Below the pieces are notes generated by a model. That model was given only the letters and a program-made list of their open reading frames with translations. It was not told the DNA's origin and made no database searches. A program made the position numbers and the translations under genes. A stretch of 35,950 nucleotides of DNA. Origin: Gammaproteobacteria bacterium. Its GTDB lineage: Bacteria > Pseudomonadota > Gammaproteobacteria > Ga0077554 > Ga007554. The stretch spans positions 1 through 35,950 of the forward strand of contig JACPOZ010000064.1 in assembly GCA_016191235.1 (NCBI GenBank), written 5' to 3'. Positions 1-10,926 of this stretch are shown piece by piece (within the stretch, counting starts at the first letter, position 1; each line of letters starts with the position of its first letter).

Positions 1-70
1 TGCTCAGCTCTAACGCCATGTACAAAACCCGGTCGGGTGCGTTATGGTTGCTTTGAAGGATCGCAGTCAT
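1..70 (-). CDS. Transposase N-terminus, IS110-like (partial)
   Basis: The ATG is at 70 on the minus strand, 6 nt after a GGAGA ribosome-binding site, and the frame is open to the window edge (23 codons). The visible residues include the stretch VLYMALELS. This resembles the start of the LYLALELGKK-type IS110-family (COG3547) transposases, whose DEDD RuvC-like catalytic domain begins here. No catalytic residue is visible, so the family call is a recognition from a short stretch. The same peptide begins at 35880 on the other strand. Confidence 0.5.
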   Translation of the reverse strand, partial: MTAILQSNHNAPDRVLYMALELS

Positions 71-147
71 GGTTTGTCTCCTTTTTCGTGGTTGGAAAAG
101 CTCACGATAACGGATTGCGGTCCTTCATAGTTTCTACGATTTCACTA
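1..147 (-). mobile_element. IS110-like insertion sequence, 5' end (truncated by window edge)
   Basis: Positions 1-147 are the reverse complement of 35803-35949 with about two mismatches. The shared block holds about 75 bp of non-coding end, a GGAGA ribosome-binding site and the first codons of a transposase reading off the window. Homology stops sharply at 147, where TAGTG(A/G)AATC gives way to unrelated flanks, so this is probably the element's left terminus. The element sits 7 bp beyond the truD stop codon. Family assignment rests only on the short N-terminus (see the CDS). Confidence 0.75.
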
Positions 148-154
148 GCAATGG

Positions 155-1195
155 CTACGAGCCTGACACAATCACCTCGCGTAAAACTACCGTCGCATAG
201 CTGCCCGGCGGGAGGCGGAACTGGAGTTGCAAATCGCCCTCCGGGGTAAATTCCCAGCGCATATCTTCCACCTTCAGCCGCAGTGAACGGCGCTGCTGCT
301 CCAGCCCTGCCTCTTCCAGACCTGCTCGCCAGACCTCGAATTCCTTCAGGGTGCTTTCTTCTATCTCCTTGGCATCCAGACGGGTGCGCAGCTCTCCCCT
401 GCCCCACATTGGCCCGGTGGGATGAATGTCCTGCTGCCTGACGCGCTGCTGGATCTCTTCATCCACAGTTTCGATGGCAAAGATGCTGTGCGTACCATCG
501 AGCATCATAACATCACCGGGAATGACTTTGTTCCAGTTGGCTGCCGCCACGCGGTGCGCGAGCACGCGATTGAACAGCTCGGAGCGCACCGCAGACAGAT
601 AAAGACCACGCTGATGGCGATCCTTGACGCGCACCTGTCCGGTGAACATCGCCGTGGCGCGTTCTAGGTTGGCGTGCCCGAACCGTTGTTCTCCGAAATA
701 ATTCGGCACGCCTTCCGCAGCGATTCGCGTCAGGCGCTGCTCGATATAGGGCCTGACATCCGGCATGTCACCCTTCAAGTTGCGCACCACCAGTTTGAAC
801 CGGTTTGCCGTCAGCGCGCCGCGACGCAGCTTGCGGTCATGACGAGCGATAGTAAGAAACTGTATGTCATCCGAGGCGAGTTGCGTCCAGTCAGGTTCCG
901 GCTTGCCCGCCAGATTGACGCTGAACCACTGGCTGGTCACGGCGGCGCGATCCTTGAGTCCGGCATAGCCGACATCCATTGCCTTCACGCCCGCCAGCCG
1001 CGACAATTCCCGTGCCAGCCACTCGGTATTGGTGTTGCGCTTGCGGATTTGCAGCAGGATGTGTTCGCCCATGCCCGCCGGCTCAAACCCCAGGTCTTCA
1101 TCCACCTGGAAATCTTCTGCCGTGGCGCGGATTACGCCTGATACGCTCGGGCGGCCCCCGGCATAAGGTAATTCTTCGGACATGTTATTCGCCAT
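155..1195 (-). CDS. truD: tRNA pseudouridine(13) synthase TruD
   Basis: TruD converts U13 of tRNA-Glu to pseudouridine in the cytoplasm. The 346-residue product has the family hallmarks: the catalytic-Asp motif [14 protein letters not shown] near residue 80 and the [10 protein letters not shown] motif near residue 165. Length matches E. coli TruD (349). It is the last gene of the ftsB-ispD-ispF-truD run and overlaps the ispF stop by 11 nt if the first ATG is used. An ATG four codons later (1183) starts just after the ispF stop; neither has a strong ribosome-binding site, so the exact start is open. The gene is complete, and an IS110-like end begins 7 bp after its stop, cutting the usual gammaproteobacterial continuation into surE. 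Confidence 0.95.
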   Translation of the reverse strand: MANNMSEELPYAGGRPSVSGVIRATAEDFQVDEDLGFEPAGMGEHILLQIRKRNTNTEWLARELSRLAGVKAMDVGYAGLKDRAAVTSQWFSVNLAGKPEPDWTQLASDDIQFLTIARHDRKLRRGALTANRFKLVVRNLKGDMPDVRPYIEQRLTRIAAEGVPNYFGEQRFGHANLERATAMFTGQVRVKDRHQRGLYLSAVRSELFNRVLAHRVAAANWNKVIPGDVMMLDGTHSIFAIETVDEEIQQRVRQQDIHPTGPMWGRGELRTRLDAKEIEESTLKEFEVWRAGLEEAGLEQQRRSLRLKVEDMRWEFTPEGDLQLQFRLPPGSYATVVLREVIVSGS

Positions 1196-1664
1196 TTTCT
1201 GTGAGCAGCGCCACGGCGTATGCGGCTATCCCCTCGCCGCGTCCGGTGAAGCCCATGCCCTCCGTGGTAGTGGCCTTGATGTTGACGCGGTCTGCGGCAA
1301 TGCCCAGGTCGGAGGCGAGGCATTCCCGCATGGCGGGGACATGCGGTTTCAATTTTGGCGCCTGCGCGACCACGGTAATATCAGCATTGGAGATGACAAG
1401 CGCGTGTTCGTTCAGCAGCGCTACGACATGGCGTAGCAGGATACGGCTGTCGATATTCTTAAAGTATGCACTGGAATCCGGAAAGTGACCGCCGATATCG
1501 CCGAGCCCCGCCGCACCAAGCAGCGCGTCACACAGGGCGTGGATCAGCACATCGCCATCCGAGTGGGCGGCCATGCCCCGGTCATAGGGGATCTCCACGC
1601 CGCCCAGCACCAGCCTGCGCTCCGGCGCAAAGCGGTGCGCGTCGTAACCGTGCCCGATCCTCAT
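1185..1664 (-). CDS. ispF: 2-C-methyl-D-erythritol 2,4-cyclodiphosphate synthase
   Basis: IspF cyclises CDP-methylerythritol 2-phosphate to MEcPP, releasing CMP, in the non-mevalonate isoprenoid pathway. The 159-residue protein starts with [12 protein letters not shown], which carries the Asp and His metal ligands, followed by [30 protein letters not shown] in two blocks typical of the family. [10 protein letters not shown] and the C-terminal [11 protein letters not shown] loop are also present. Length equals that of E. coli IspF (159). The start overlaps the ispD stop by 4 nt, so the two consecutive pathway enzymes are likely translationally coupled. Confidence 0.97.
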   Translation of the reverse strand: MRIGHGYDAHRFAPERRLVLGGVEIPYDRGMAAHSDGDVLIHALCDALLGAAGLGDIGGHFPDSSAYFKNIDSRILLRHVVALLNEHALVISNADITVVAQAPKLKPHVPAMRECLASDLGIAADRVNIKATTTEGMGFTGRGEGIAAYAVALLTENGE

Positions 1665-2377
1665 GGTTGATTCTCCTGTTGCTTGAGATAGAGTTCCGCC
1701 AGCGCCAAATCTTGCGGATGGGTAATCTTGATATTGTCGGCGTGGCCACTCACCATGCGCGGTGAAAACCCGGCCAGTTCCATGGCGGCGGCCTCGTCAG
1801 TCACTATCAGCTTGTTATCCACCACATGCCTGAGCGCGTGCGATAGATCATCGAGCCGGAACATCTGCGGCGTGAGCGCCCGCCACAAGCCAACACGCGA
1901 GACGGTCTCCGCCACATTGCCCTGGCTGTCGGCGCGTTTTACGGTGTCGGAAACCGGCACGCCAAGCAGACCGCCAACGGGATGATCGGCCAGCGTGGCG
2001 ATAAGATGGTCGATGTCGTCATGACGCACGCAGGGGCGCGCAGCGTCATGCACCAATACCCAGTCGTGCGGCTGGGCGATCCCTGCGAGTTTTGCCAGAC
2101 CATTCAACACCGAATGATAACGCTCGACGCCGCCCTCGGCGATGAGCAGCGACGGCGCGCCTTGAAGTGGGAGCTGCTTCCAGTGGACATCATGTGGGGC
2201 AATGACAACCACTACCCCTTTGATGAGTGGATGGTTCAAAAAACATCGCACGGTATGCTCGATGACCGTACTTCCGAGCAACGGCAGGTATTGTTTGGGG
2301 ATGGCCGCACCCATGCGCGAACCTGTTCCTGCTGCGGGAATAACGGCCCAGCAGTTATCAGATGATAATGAAGTCAT
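1661..2377 (-). CDS. ispD: 2-C-methyl-D-erythritol 4-phosphate cytidylyltransferase
   Basis: IspD transfers CMP from CTP to methylerythritol 4-phosphate, two steps before IspF. The 238-residue product has the nucleotidyltransferase glycine loop AAGTGSRMG followed by PKQY near residues 15-30, and VHDAARPC near residue 110, which binds substrate. Length is normal for the family (236 in E. coli). It lies between ftsB and ispF as in E. coli and overlaps ispF by 4 nt. The 53-bp gap to ftsB carries a C/T-A/G inverted repeat but no convincing separate promoter, so the whole run probably forms one transcript. Confidence 0.96.
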   Translation of the reverse strand: MTSLSSDNCWAVIPAAGTGSRMGAAIPKQYLPLLGSTVIEHTVRCFLNHPLIKGVVVVIAPHDVHWKQLPLQGAPSLLIAEGGVERYHSVLNGLAKLAGIAQPHDWVLVHDAARPCVRHDDIDHLIATLADHPVGGLLGVPVSDTVKRADSQGNVAETVSRVGLWRALTPQMFRLDDLSHALRHVVDNKLIVTDEAAAMELAGFSPRMVSGHADNIKITHPQDLALAELYLKQQENQP

Positions 2378-2398
2378 GGGGATAGCCTCTAAGGCTTC

Positions 2399-2417
2399 CC
2401 CCCTTTTAAAAAGGGGG
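2399..2417. repeat. Short inverted repeat CCCCC-TTTT/AAAA-GGGGG between ispD and ftsB
   Basis: A perfect 9-bp inverted repeat (five C and four T, one A, then four A and five G) is followed by a second G-rich stretch. It lies in the only gap between ftsB and ispD. It could fold as a hairpin in the operon mRNA, but it has no T-tract in the minus-strand direction typical of a strong terminator, so a role in stability or spacing is as likely. Confidence 0.5.
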
Positions 2418-2430
2418 AAAGGGGGATTTC

Positions 2431-2699
2431 CTATTCCACAATCCGGTAGAAGGTCTCGTCCTTTTTGATCATCCCCAGCTCGGCCCTGGCGCGTTCCTCG
2501 ATGGCGTCAAGCCCATGCTTGAGGTCTTTGACTTCGGCATCCAGCGCCGCATTACGCTCTTTGAGCGCGGCGTTTTCGCGGGTCTGGGCGTCAATTGCCT
2601 GGTGCAACTGCCATATTTCGTTGAGACTTCCTTCGCCCAGCCACAACTTATATTGCAAAAACACCAGCAGGACGATGAGACCCGCGACCAGCGCTTTCA

Positions 2700-2700
<1 letters not shown>
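2431..2700 (-). CDS. ftsB: Cell division protein FtsB
   Basis: FtsB is a bitopic inner-membrane protein of the FtsQ-FtsB-FtsL divisome subcomplex. The 89-residue product has an N-terminal membrane segment (about residues 4-21), then a charged coiled coil (about 30-70) and a short C-terminal tail ending [10 protein letters not shown]. The [16 protein letters not shown] block matches the conserved FtsB/DivIC ending. The start codon overlaps the eno stop by one nucleotide (TAATG), implying coupling. The eno-ftsB-ispD-ispF order is a standard gammaproteobacterial arrangement. Confidence 0.93.
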
Positions 2701-3992
<1,292 letters not shown>

Positions 3993-4038
3993 CTACTCCA
4001 CTTTTATTACAATAGAAAAAATCGTGCCTTGGCATGAG

Positions 4039-4100
4039 ATGTAGGATGCGTCTCACGCATCAAAGCCTGAGGGGTGCGGTGCGCATAGCGCACCCTACAT
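4039..4100. repeat. Nested palindromic intergenic repeat (GTAGG...CCTAC type)
   Basis: Outer arms ATGTAGGATGCG and CGCACCCTACAT pair with one mismatch. Inside are two small hairpins, ATGCGT-CTC-ACGCAT and GTGCGC-ATA-GCGCAC. The right arm supplies the last Met codon and the TAG stop of kdsA. The design resembles dispersed GTAGGGTGCG repeats found in many proteobacterial genomes. It separates kdsA from eno and could act as a processing or attenuation element. Confidence 0.65.
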
Positions 4101-4922
4101 TTCAGCGAATTTCCGCGCTTTAACAGTCGCGTCGATCTCTTTCAGGGTCTCCAAAAGCTCTTCCATCCTACCCAGCGGCCAGGCGTTCGGGCCATCGCTC
4201 AACGCCTTGTCGGGATTCGGGTGGGTTTCCATAAACAGGCCCGCCACACCTGCGGCGACGGCCGCGCGCGCCAGCACCGGCACGAATTCACGCTGCCCGC
4301 CAGAGCTTGCGCCCTGCCCGCCCGGCAACTGCACCGAGTGGGTAGCATCGAATACCACCGGACAACCCGTATCACGCATCACCGCCAGGGCGCGCATGTC
4401 GGACACCAGGTTATTGTAACCGAAAGACGCGCCGCGCTCGCACACCATGATTAACGGATTGCCGGTTTCACGCGCCTTTTCCACCACATTCTTCATATCC
4501 CACGGCGCGAGAAACTGGCCCTTCTTGATGTTTACCGGCTTGCCCTGGCTGGCTACGTTCTGGATGAAATTGGTCTGCCGACACAGAAACGCGGGCGTCT
4601 GCAACACGTCCACCACATCGGCCACCTCGCCAAGCGGCGTATCCTCATGTACATCGGTGAGCACCGGTACGCCGACGGTCTGCCGCACCTCGTCGAGTAT
4701 GCGCAGCCCCTCTTCCAGGCCTGGGCCGCGGAAGCTCTTGCTGGAGGTGCGGTTGGCTTTATCAAATGATGATTTATAGATAAAGGGAATGCCCAGGCGC
4801 GCCGTGATCTCCTTGAGCGCTCCCGCCGTTTCGAGCGCGAGCTGCCGACTCTCGATGACACATGGGCCGGCAATCAAAAACAGAGGCCGGTCCAGTCCCA
4901 CATCAAAACCGCATAACTTCAT
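4095..4922 (-). CDS. kdsA: 3-deoxy-8-phosphooctulonate synthase (KDO-8-P synthase), probably metal-dependent class
   Basis: KdsA condenses phosphoenolpyruvate and arabinose 5-phosphate to KDO-8-phosphate for lipopolysaccharide inner core. The 275-residue product has the [10 protein letters not shown] motif, [43 protein letters not shown] and the [16 protein letters not shown] ending motif. Cys21 in AGPCVIES sits where metal-dependent KdsA enzymes (Aquifex type) have their cysteine ligand and where E. coli KdsA has Asn, so a class II metalloenzyme is predicted. The gene starts 3 bp after the pyrG stop, and its stop lies inside a palindromic repeat. The pyrG-kdsA-eno order is common in gammaproteobacteria. 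Confidence 0.96.
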   Translation of the reverse strand: MKLCGFDVGLDRPLFLIAGPCVIESRQLALETAGALKEITARLGIPFIYKSSFDKANRTSSKSFRGPGLEEGLRILDEVRQTVGVPVLTDVHEDTPLGEVADVVDVLQTPAFLCRQTNFIQNVASQGKPVNIKKGQFLAPWDMKNVVEKARETGNPLIMVCERGASFGYNNLVSDMRALAVMRDTGCPVVFDATHSVQLPGGQGASSGGQREFVPVLARAAVAAGVAGLFMETHPNPDKALSDGPNAWPLGRMEELLETLKEIDATVKARKFAEM

Positions 4923-4925
4923 ACG

Positions 4926-6695
<1,770 letters not shown>

Positions 6696-6696
6696 T

Positions 6697-6729
6697 CAAA
6701 AAGGCGGGTTTCGGGTGGCTAACCGCCCG
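6697..6729 (-). terminator. Probable intrinsic terminator downstream of tfpZ
   Basis: Read on the minus strand, GGCGGTT and AACCCGCC pair with a one-base bulge around a loop of about 10 nt, followed directly by five T. It lies 20-55 bp beyond the end of the pilin accessory gene and before pyrG, which would separate that gene from the housekeeping operon. The pairing is moderate and was judged by eye. Confidence 0.45.
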
Positions 6730-6751
6730 AGAAGCGTGGTTACAGATGGAC

Positions 6752-7561
6752 CTACAGCCTTTCCGGATTACCCCACGTGATCGCCCCGACCTGATCCCCG
6801 GCATTGTTAAAGACAAATATTGCATCTTTGTAACGCCCGGTGAATTTAAAATAAATGAAGTCCTCAGCCTTTTTGGCTCCCTCACGGGATAAAATCTTAT
6901 CCAGCTCTCTGCGGATTTCGGCGTTAGAACCCGCCACTGCGCTGATGTTTAAGGAATGCCTTTTTGACTCCTCAAAAGAACCCTTGAACGGCCGGAACAA
7001 CCAGAACTGTTGTTCTCCAGCGATGTCCTTATTCAAAGTGAGTTCCATCATTTTTCCCACTTGCTCAGCATTCCTGGGCGGCTCGGCATGGATAACCGGA
7101 TGAGGTCCAGTACCAAATTGCTGCAAATCGCCAAGATCTTTCCCCTGCACATGCAATGGCTCGATGGTGAGCGGCCGAAGGGTACCCTCCCACTCGACAG
7201 CAGCTATAGGGCGCTGGTTGTACACCGTGTAACCGCCCCACGCCAACGCACCAAGCTGAAACACGGCGATAATTGAAAGGTCAAGCATTATCTCCTTTCT
7301 TGATTTTCTCGGGTTGAAAATAATGAAAGTGAGCATTGGCCCCAACACGATGTCGACCAACACCATGATCTGAACACCTTTCCAGCCGCCATCCGTCGAA
7401 AAAAACGGCGGCGGGTACCATTCAACCAATATCAGGTACAGAAAAACCAAAAAAACCGCAGCGCTAATCCCCATATGAATCGAGGCAGCACGCAACTTCG
7501 CGGGCAGCAAGCGTGGTTGCTTGATATCAACTGCGGAAGTCTCTGTGGTCAATGTCTCCAT
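6752..7561 (-). CDS. TfpX/TfpZ-like type IV pilin accessory protein
   Basis: The 269-residue protein has two or three N-terminal membrane segments (about residues 28-48, 64-83 and 93-113), then a soluble C-terminal domain. The segment VLVDIVLGPMLTFIIFNPRKS is characteristic of the TfpX/TfpZ pilin accessory family, given here with its internal residues as DIVLGPMLTF and FNPRKS. These inner-membrane proteins help a specific major pilin reach the pilus surface. The start at 7561 has GGAGAG 8 nt upstream. No pilin gene is adjacent, which is unusual because the family usually sits beside its pilin. The function call is by family recognition; the missing partner weakens it slightly. Confidence 0.75.
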   Translation of the reverse strand: METLTTETSAVDIKQPRLLPAKLRAASIHMGISAAVFLVFLYLILVEWYPPPFFSTDGGWKGVQIMVLVDIVLGPMLTFIIFNPRKSRKEIMLDLSIIAVFQLGALAWGGYTVYNQRPIAAVEWEGTLRPLTIEPLHVQGKDLGDLQQFGTGPHPVIHAEPPRNAEQVGKMMELTLNKDIAGEQQFWLFRPFKGSFEESKRHSLNISAVAGSNAEIRRELDKILSREGAKKAEDFIYFKFTGRYKDAIFVFNNAGDQVGAITWGNPERL

Positions 7562-7884
7562 GGTCGTGTCTCTCCGGAAATAAAATATGCAGGCAGCTCT
7601 TTAATCGGCTATTTGCTTATTTTCTTGAGGGTGAATCCGCTAAAGCGGCGCGCTGTGGCCTGGATTGACCGTGAAACACATCAGGCACTTCCACTGACGC
7701 AAGGCGTGCGGGGGATCCAGATAGGCCGACAGGCAGCAATCGACCCGGAAGAGCCATTCGAGTGGCTCCGAAGCGGACACTCGGGCGAAAACCAAATCGG
7801 CGAGTAACGCGAAAATCCAGGCTGGACGTCAAGGCGGGGCCCAAACGCCGGCTATATCTTCATCTCAGCAATCTTGCTCTTCAC
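7562..7884. other. Intergenic stretch without a supported gene
   Basis: Reading frames of up to 110 codons occur on both strands, but none has a ribosome-binding site, recognisable motif or plausible composition. It must hold the promoter for tfpZ on the minus strand, but no clear -35/-10 pair was found. Confidence 0.5.
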
Positions 7885-8120
7885 CCTAAAAACGGCAGTT
7901 GACCGCTTCTCTGGACGGCTAGCATTATGTTTTTAATAAGCTTTATCATATCCTGCGAGTTCACCTGTTTGGTGGGTCCGCTACGAGGCGGATTGCACGA
8001 TTTTCAGTGCGCATGGCAGCGTTGCAACTCCTTGGAATGGAACAACCATTCCGCGTCGTCGCGCCTTGCCCTGCACCCCGAAAACCGCACACTCCACCCC
8101 GTCCACCTGCCGTTTTTAGG
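7885..8120. repeat. MITE-like element, long copy (236 bp), upstream of IPTL-CTERM gene
   Basis: The left end CCTAAAAACGGCAGTTGACC and right end GTCCACCTGCCGTTTTTAGG are imperfect terminal inverted repeats of about 20 bp. The left 50 bp, including the CTCTGGACGGC block, and the right 35 bp match the 94-bp element at 9643-9736; about 140 bp of extra sequence fills the middle. That filler holds a hairpin GGAATGG-AACAA-CCATTCC at 8034-8052. No coding sequence is present. The two copies bracket the IPTL-CTERM gene. Confidence 0.7.
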
Positions 8121-8247
8121 ATGATTCCCGTAACAAAAACTTAATCATCCCGTCATCCCGCTGACATCTTGCGGCGCCATAGTGCCAGCCATCAAGAATT
8201 AAAATCGCTCCAAGGATTCCCTCCGAAAACGTCAAGGAGACACCTGT

Positions 8248-9627
8248 ATGAACGGCCTCGCGCGGTATGTTGTGTCTGTGTTTGTGCTGCTGACCATTGC
8301 ACCGGGGGCGTTTGCAGCCACACCGGCGCAAATCGACACCGCGCGCAACAAGGCGCTGGCCTGGTTGATCAAGACGCAAAACGGCGATGGGAGCTGGAAG
8401 ACCACGCCGGGCACTGAAGTGTTGGCCACCACGGCGGGGCTGGATGCCCTGAATAAGGCGGGTTTGAAGAGTTATCCTTATGCCGCCGGGTTATCCTGGT
8501 TGAGTAATGCTACGGCTATCAGCAACGATAGTCTGGCCAGACAGATTGTTTCGCTGTACCAGGCCGGGACGAATGTGTCCGCCTTGACGGCGCGATTGAT
8601 TACCCAACGCAATGATGCGAGCCGTAATTGGGGGGCACTGGATGAGTATGAGGGCAGTTTTCCCGACACCTCGCTGGCGATGGATGCGCTCAAAATCTCC
8701 GCGACTGCGTATGCCGACGCAGGCTACGGAATAGGGTTTATTGCCACCCGGCAGAACGCCGATGGCGGTTGGCCGTACACAAAAAGCGAGCCTGGCGCCG
8801 CCACGCCCAAGAGCTGGCTTATTCCCACGGCTTACAACCTGCTTACCCTGAACCGCTACAAAACCCTCTATGCGGTACAGACCTATATCAATAACGGCAT
8901 CACCTGGCTGAAGGCGCAACAGAAGGCGGGTGGCGGTTTTGGCGAGGGTGCGGCAGGTACGGTGCATGAGACTACGCTTGATTATCTGGCGGTTGTGGCT
9001 TCGCTCGGCGCTACGGATGCCGCTGCCCTGGCGGCGCAAGACTTTCTCATTGCGCAGCAGGCGATCGATGGAAGCTGGGCCGCCAACCCCTATTTGACCG
9101 CCATGGTTTTACAAACTTTTCCGGTGCCGGCGCCCGCGTTGGCCGATACGGATAAGGACGGCATCCCCGACAGCGTGGAAGTGGTTCTCAACACCAATCC
9201 CACTGTGGCAGACAGCCGCTGGCTGGCGTCGGGCAACGGCCAGAGCATTGCCGGGTCTACCGCGCCGCAACCTTTGCCGCAGGCCGTGATCCGCCAGCCT
9301 TACACGTATGCTTTGGTCGTGAACAGCGGCGTAGCGCCTTATGCCTGGTCTGTCGCCTCCGGCGCCCTGCCGCCAGGATTAACACTCAATGCCAGTAATG
9401 GCGTCATCGGCGGCACGCCTACCGTGCTGGGTCCGGCCAGTTTTGAATACGCCGTCAAAGATGCCAGCGGCCAACTGCGCGTAGTGGCCGCGCAGATTGC
9501 GGTGGTCGATGTCCCCGGTTCTGCCGAAATTCCCACGCTGTCCGAATGGGGCGTGATTGTCATGGGGATGTTGCTGGCGGTTTCCATGGTGCATCTGGAG
9601 AAAAAACGGCAGAGACGGCAAGGCTGA
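8248..9627 (+). CDS. Secreted IPTL-CTERM protein with terpenoid-cyclase-like repeats (exosortase H substrate)
   Basis: The 459-residue surface protein is a predicted exosortase H substrate. It has an N-terminal signal peptide (cleavage expected after AFA, residue 23) and helical repeats of prenyltransferase/squalene-cyclase type (about residues 30-290) with the recurring motifs WLIKTQNGDGSW, FIATRQNADGGW and FLIAQQAIDGSW. A short Asp-rich, possibly calcium-binding DTDKDGIPDSVE segment follows, then an Ig-like He_PIG-type domain with LPPGLTL and GTPT. The C-terminus from about 427 is the sorting signal: EIPTLSEWG, a membrane helix and a basic tail EKKRQRRQ. No DxDD cyclase motif is present, so it is probably structural or binding rather than a terpene cyclase. 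Start chosen at 8248 after AAGGAGA. The cognate exosortase is the next gene. Confidence 0.88.
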   Translation: MNGLARYVVSVFVLLTIAPGAFAATPAQIDTARNKALAWLIKTQNGDGSWKTTPGTEVLATTAGLDALNKAGLKSYPYAAGLSWLSNATAISNDSLARQIVSLYQAGTNVSALTARLITQRNDASRNWGALDEYEGSFPDTSLAMDALKISATAYADAGYGIGFIATRQNADGGWPYTKSEPGAATPKSWLIPTAYNLLTLNRYKTLYAVQTYINNGITWLKAQQKAGGGFGEGAAGTVHETTLDYLAVVASLGATDAAALAAQDFLIAQQAIDGSWAANPYLTAMVLQTFPVPAPALADTDKDGIPDSVEVVLNTNPTVADSRWLASGNGQSIAGSTAPQPLPQAVIRQPYTYALVVNSGVAPYAWSVASGALPPGLTLNASNGVIGGTPTVLGPASFEYAVKDASGQLRVVAAQIAVVDVPGSAEIPTLSEWGVIVMGMLLAVSMVHLEKKRQRRQG

Positions 9628-9642
9628 CCGGCCCATGATAAT

Positions 9643-9736
9643 CCTAAAAACGGCAGTTGACCGCTACTCTGGACGGCCAGCAATATGTTTTGTGAGACTT
9701 TATCGCACTCCGCCCCGTCCAACTGCCGTTTTCAGG
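9643..9736. repeat. MITE-like element, short copy (94 bp), between IPTL-CTERM gene and xrtH
   Basis: The terminal inverted repeats are CCTAAAAACGGCAGTTGAC and GTCCAACTGCCGTTTTCAGG. The element begins 15 bp after the IPTL-CTERM stop and ends 7 bp before the xrtH start, filling the whole gap. The long arms could form a hairpin in the mRNA and influence how much xrtH is made relative to its substrate. Confidence 0.72.
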
Positions 9737-9743
9737 ATAAAGG

Positions 9744-10292
9744 ATGATCGCCGCCATGACAGCCACTAACCCGAACGCTGTTTTTCCCGCGCCGCCCGTC
9801 GGCAAGGACCTGCGCTTCGTGCCGTTGTTTCTGGGGATCTTTCTTGCCCTGCATTTTCTCTACACCCTTGGCCGCGGCGGTGAGGTGGAGCGCGTGGTGC
9901 TGGATGTTCTGACCGTCCAGCCCGCCGTCGCGCTGATCAATTTTATCACGCCCTCGGAGCAGGTCATGGCGCAAGGCCATCGCCTGGTATCGCCGCAGGC
10001 GGCGCTCTCGGTGCTGGGCGGCTGTGAGGGCATCGAGGGTATTTTGCTGCTGGTCGCCGCCTTGAGTGCATTCCGTCTGGCGTGGCAGGATCGGCTGCTA
10101 GGTATGGCGATAGGTACGGCATTTATCTATGCGCTGAACTTGCTCAGGATCATGGGGCTGTATTACGTCTTCCGCTATCAGCGCGACTGGTTCGACATCG
10201 CGCATGCGTATGTTGGATCGACGGTGATTATTCTCCTGGGTTGCCTGTTCTTTTTATTCTGGGCGAATCGGAGTATGGCCCGTGCTGAATAA
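9744..10292 (+). CDS. xrtH: Exosortase H (IPTLxxWG-CTERM specific)
   Basis: Exosortase H is a multi-pass inner-membrane transpeptidase-like protease thought to cleave IPTL-CTERM signals and hand proteins to the cell surface. The 182-residue protein has several hydrophobic segments and the three exosortase active-site residues: Cys94 in LGGCEGIEG, Arg135 in ALNLLRIMGLY, and His154 in DIAHAYVGST. The gene directly follows an IPTL-CTERM substrate gene, which fits subtype H. Either the ATG at 9744 or the one at 9756 could be used; both lie near AGGATAAAGG. The 3' end overlaps the next gene by 11 nt. Confidence 0.92.
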   Translation: MIAAMTATNPNAVFPAPPVGKDLRFVPLFLGIFLALHFLYTLGRGGEVERVVLDVLTVQPAVALINFITPSEQVMAQGHRLVSPQAALSVLGGCEGIEGILLLVAALSAFRLAWQDRLLGMAIGTAFIYALNLLRIMGLYYVFRYQRDWFDIAHAYVGSTVIILLGCLFFLFWANRSMARAE

Positions 10293-10926
10293 CAAGGCCA
10301 TTTTCCATTTTGTGATCATGCTGGCGCTCTCTTACGCGGTGCTGCTCGCGGCATCGGTGAGGCTGGGGCCGTTGTATGGCAATCTCTGGCTGCCGCTGTT
10401 TCGGTGGGAGATGGAGCGTATTGCACCGGACTACCGGGTGGCCACCCTGCACATCGTCGAGCGCCAGCAACAACGCGTGATCGAGAGTGTTATCGAAACC
10501 ACCCGTCCGGTGCGTATTGGCGGGACGATCATCCCGGCGGATTTGCCGATGACCGGGTCGATTATCATCGGCAACCAGCTGTTGCATCCCATCCTGCTGT
10601 TTTCCTTCCTGCTGGCGTGGCCAAAGATCAGGCTGGGGGAGCGCGGCAAACTCCTTATTCTCAGCCTGCCTTTTCTGGTGGTTGTGGAAGCTGCGGACAT
10701 ACCTTTGGCGTTGTTGGGTGGCGTGCAGGATGTGCTGCTTTATACCCTGGCGCCCGAACACCTGTCAGGTTCATTTCTTGTTTACTGGATGAATTTTCTC
10801 AGTGCAGGCGGACGGCAGGCGCTGACCTTGTCTGCCGCAGTATTGACGCTCATCACTTACCGTTACATCCAATCCAAAAAAAGCATTTTCCAGGGAGACC
10901 GCCATGCTGCGCCATTGCCTGAATAG
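10282..10926 (+). CDS. Exosortase H-associated membrane protein
   Basis: The 214-residue protein begins with GTG at 10282, 8 nt after GGAG, inside the end of xrtH. It has one N-terminal membrane segment (about residues 8-27), an approximately 65-residue extracytoplasmic part with IGGTIIPADLPMTG, then three further hydrophobic segments (about 98-112, 125-150, 180-196). This layout matches small membrane proteins encoded immediately after exosortase H genes; no catalytic motif is visible. By position it probably assists the exosortase. Its last 23 nt overlap the start of the Rhs gene, so the Rhs protein is likely made from the same transcript. Confidence 0.7.
   Translation: MLNNKAIFHFVIMLALSYAVLLAASVRLGPLYGNLWLPLFRWEMERIAPDYRVATLHIVERQQQRVIESVIETTRPVRIGGTIIPADLPMTGSIIIGNQLLHPILLFSFLLAWPKIRLGERGKLLILSLPFLVVVEAADIPLALLGGVQDVLLYTLAPEHLSGSFLVYWMNFLSAGGRQALTLSAAVLTLITYRYIQSKKSIFQGDRHAAPLPE

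Noticed and set aside
7617-7844. 75-codon reading frame upstream of tfpZ
   Set aside because: No ribosome-binding site, no recognisable motif, and biased Arg/Pro composition typical of chance frames in GC-rich DNA.
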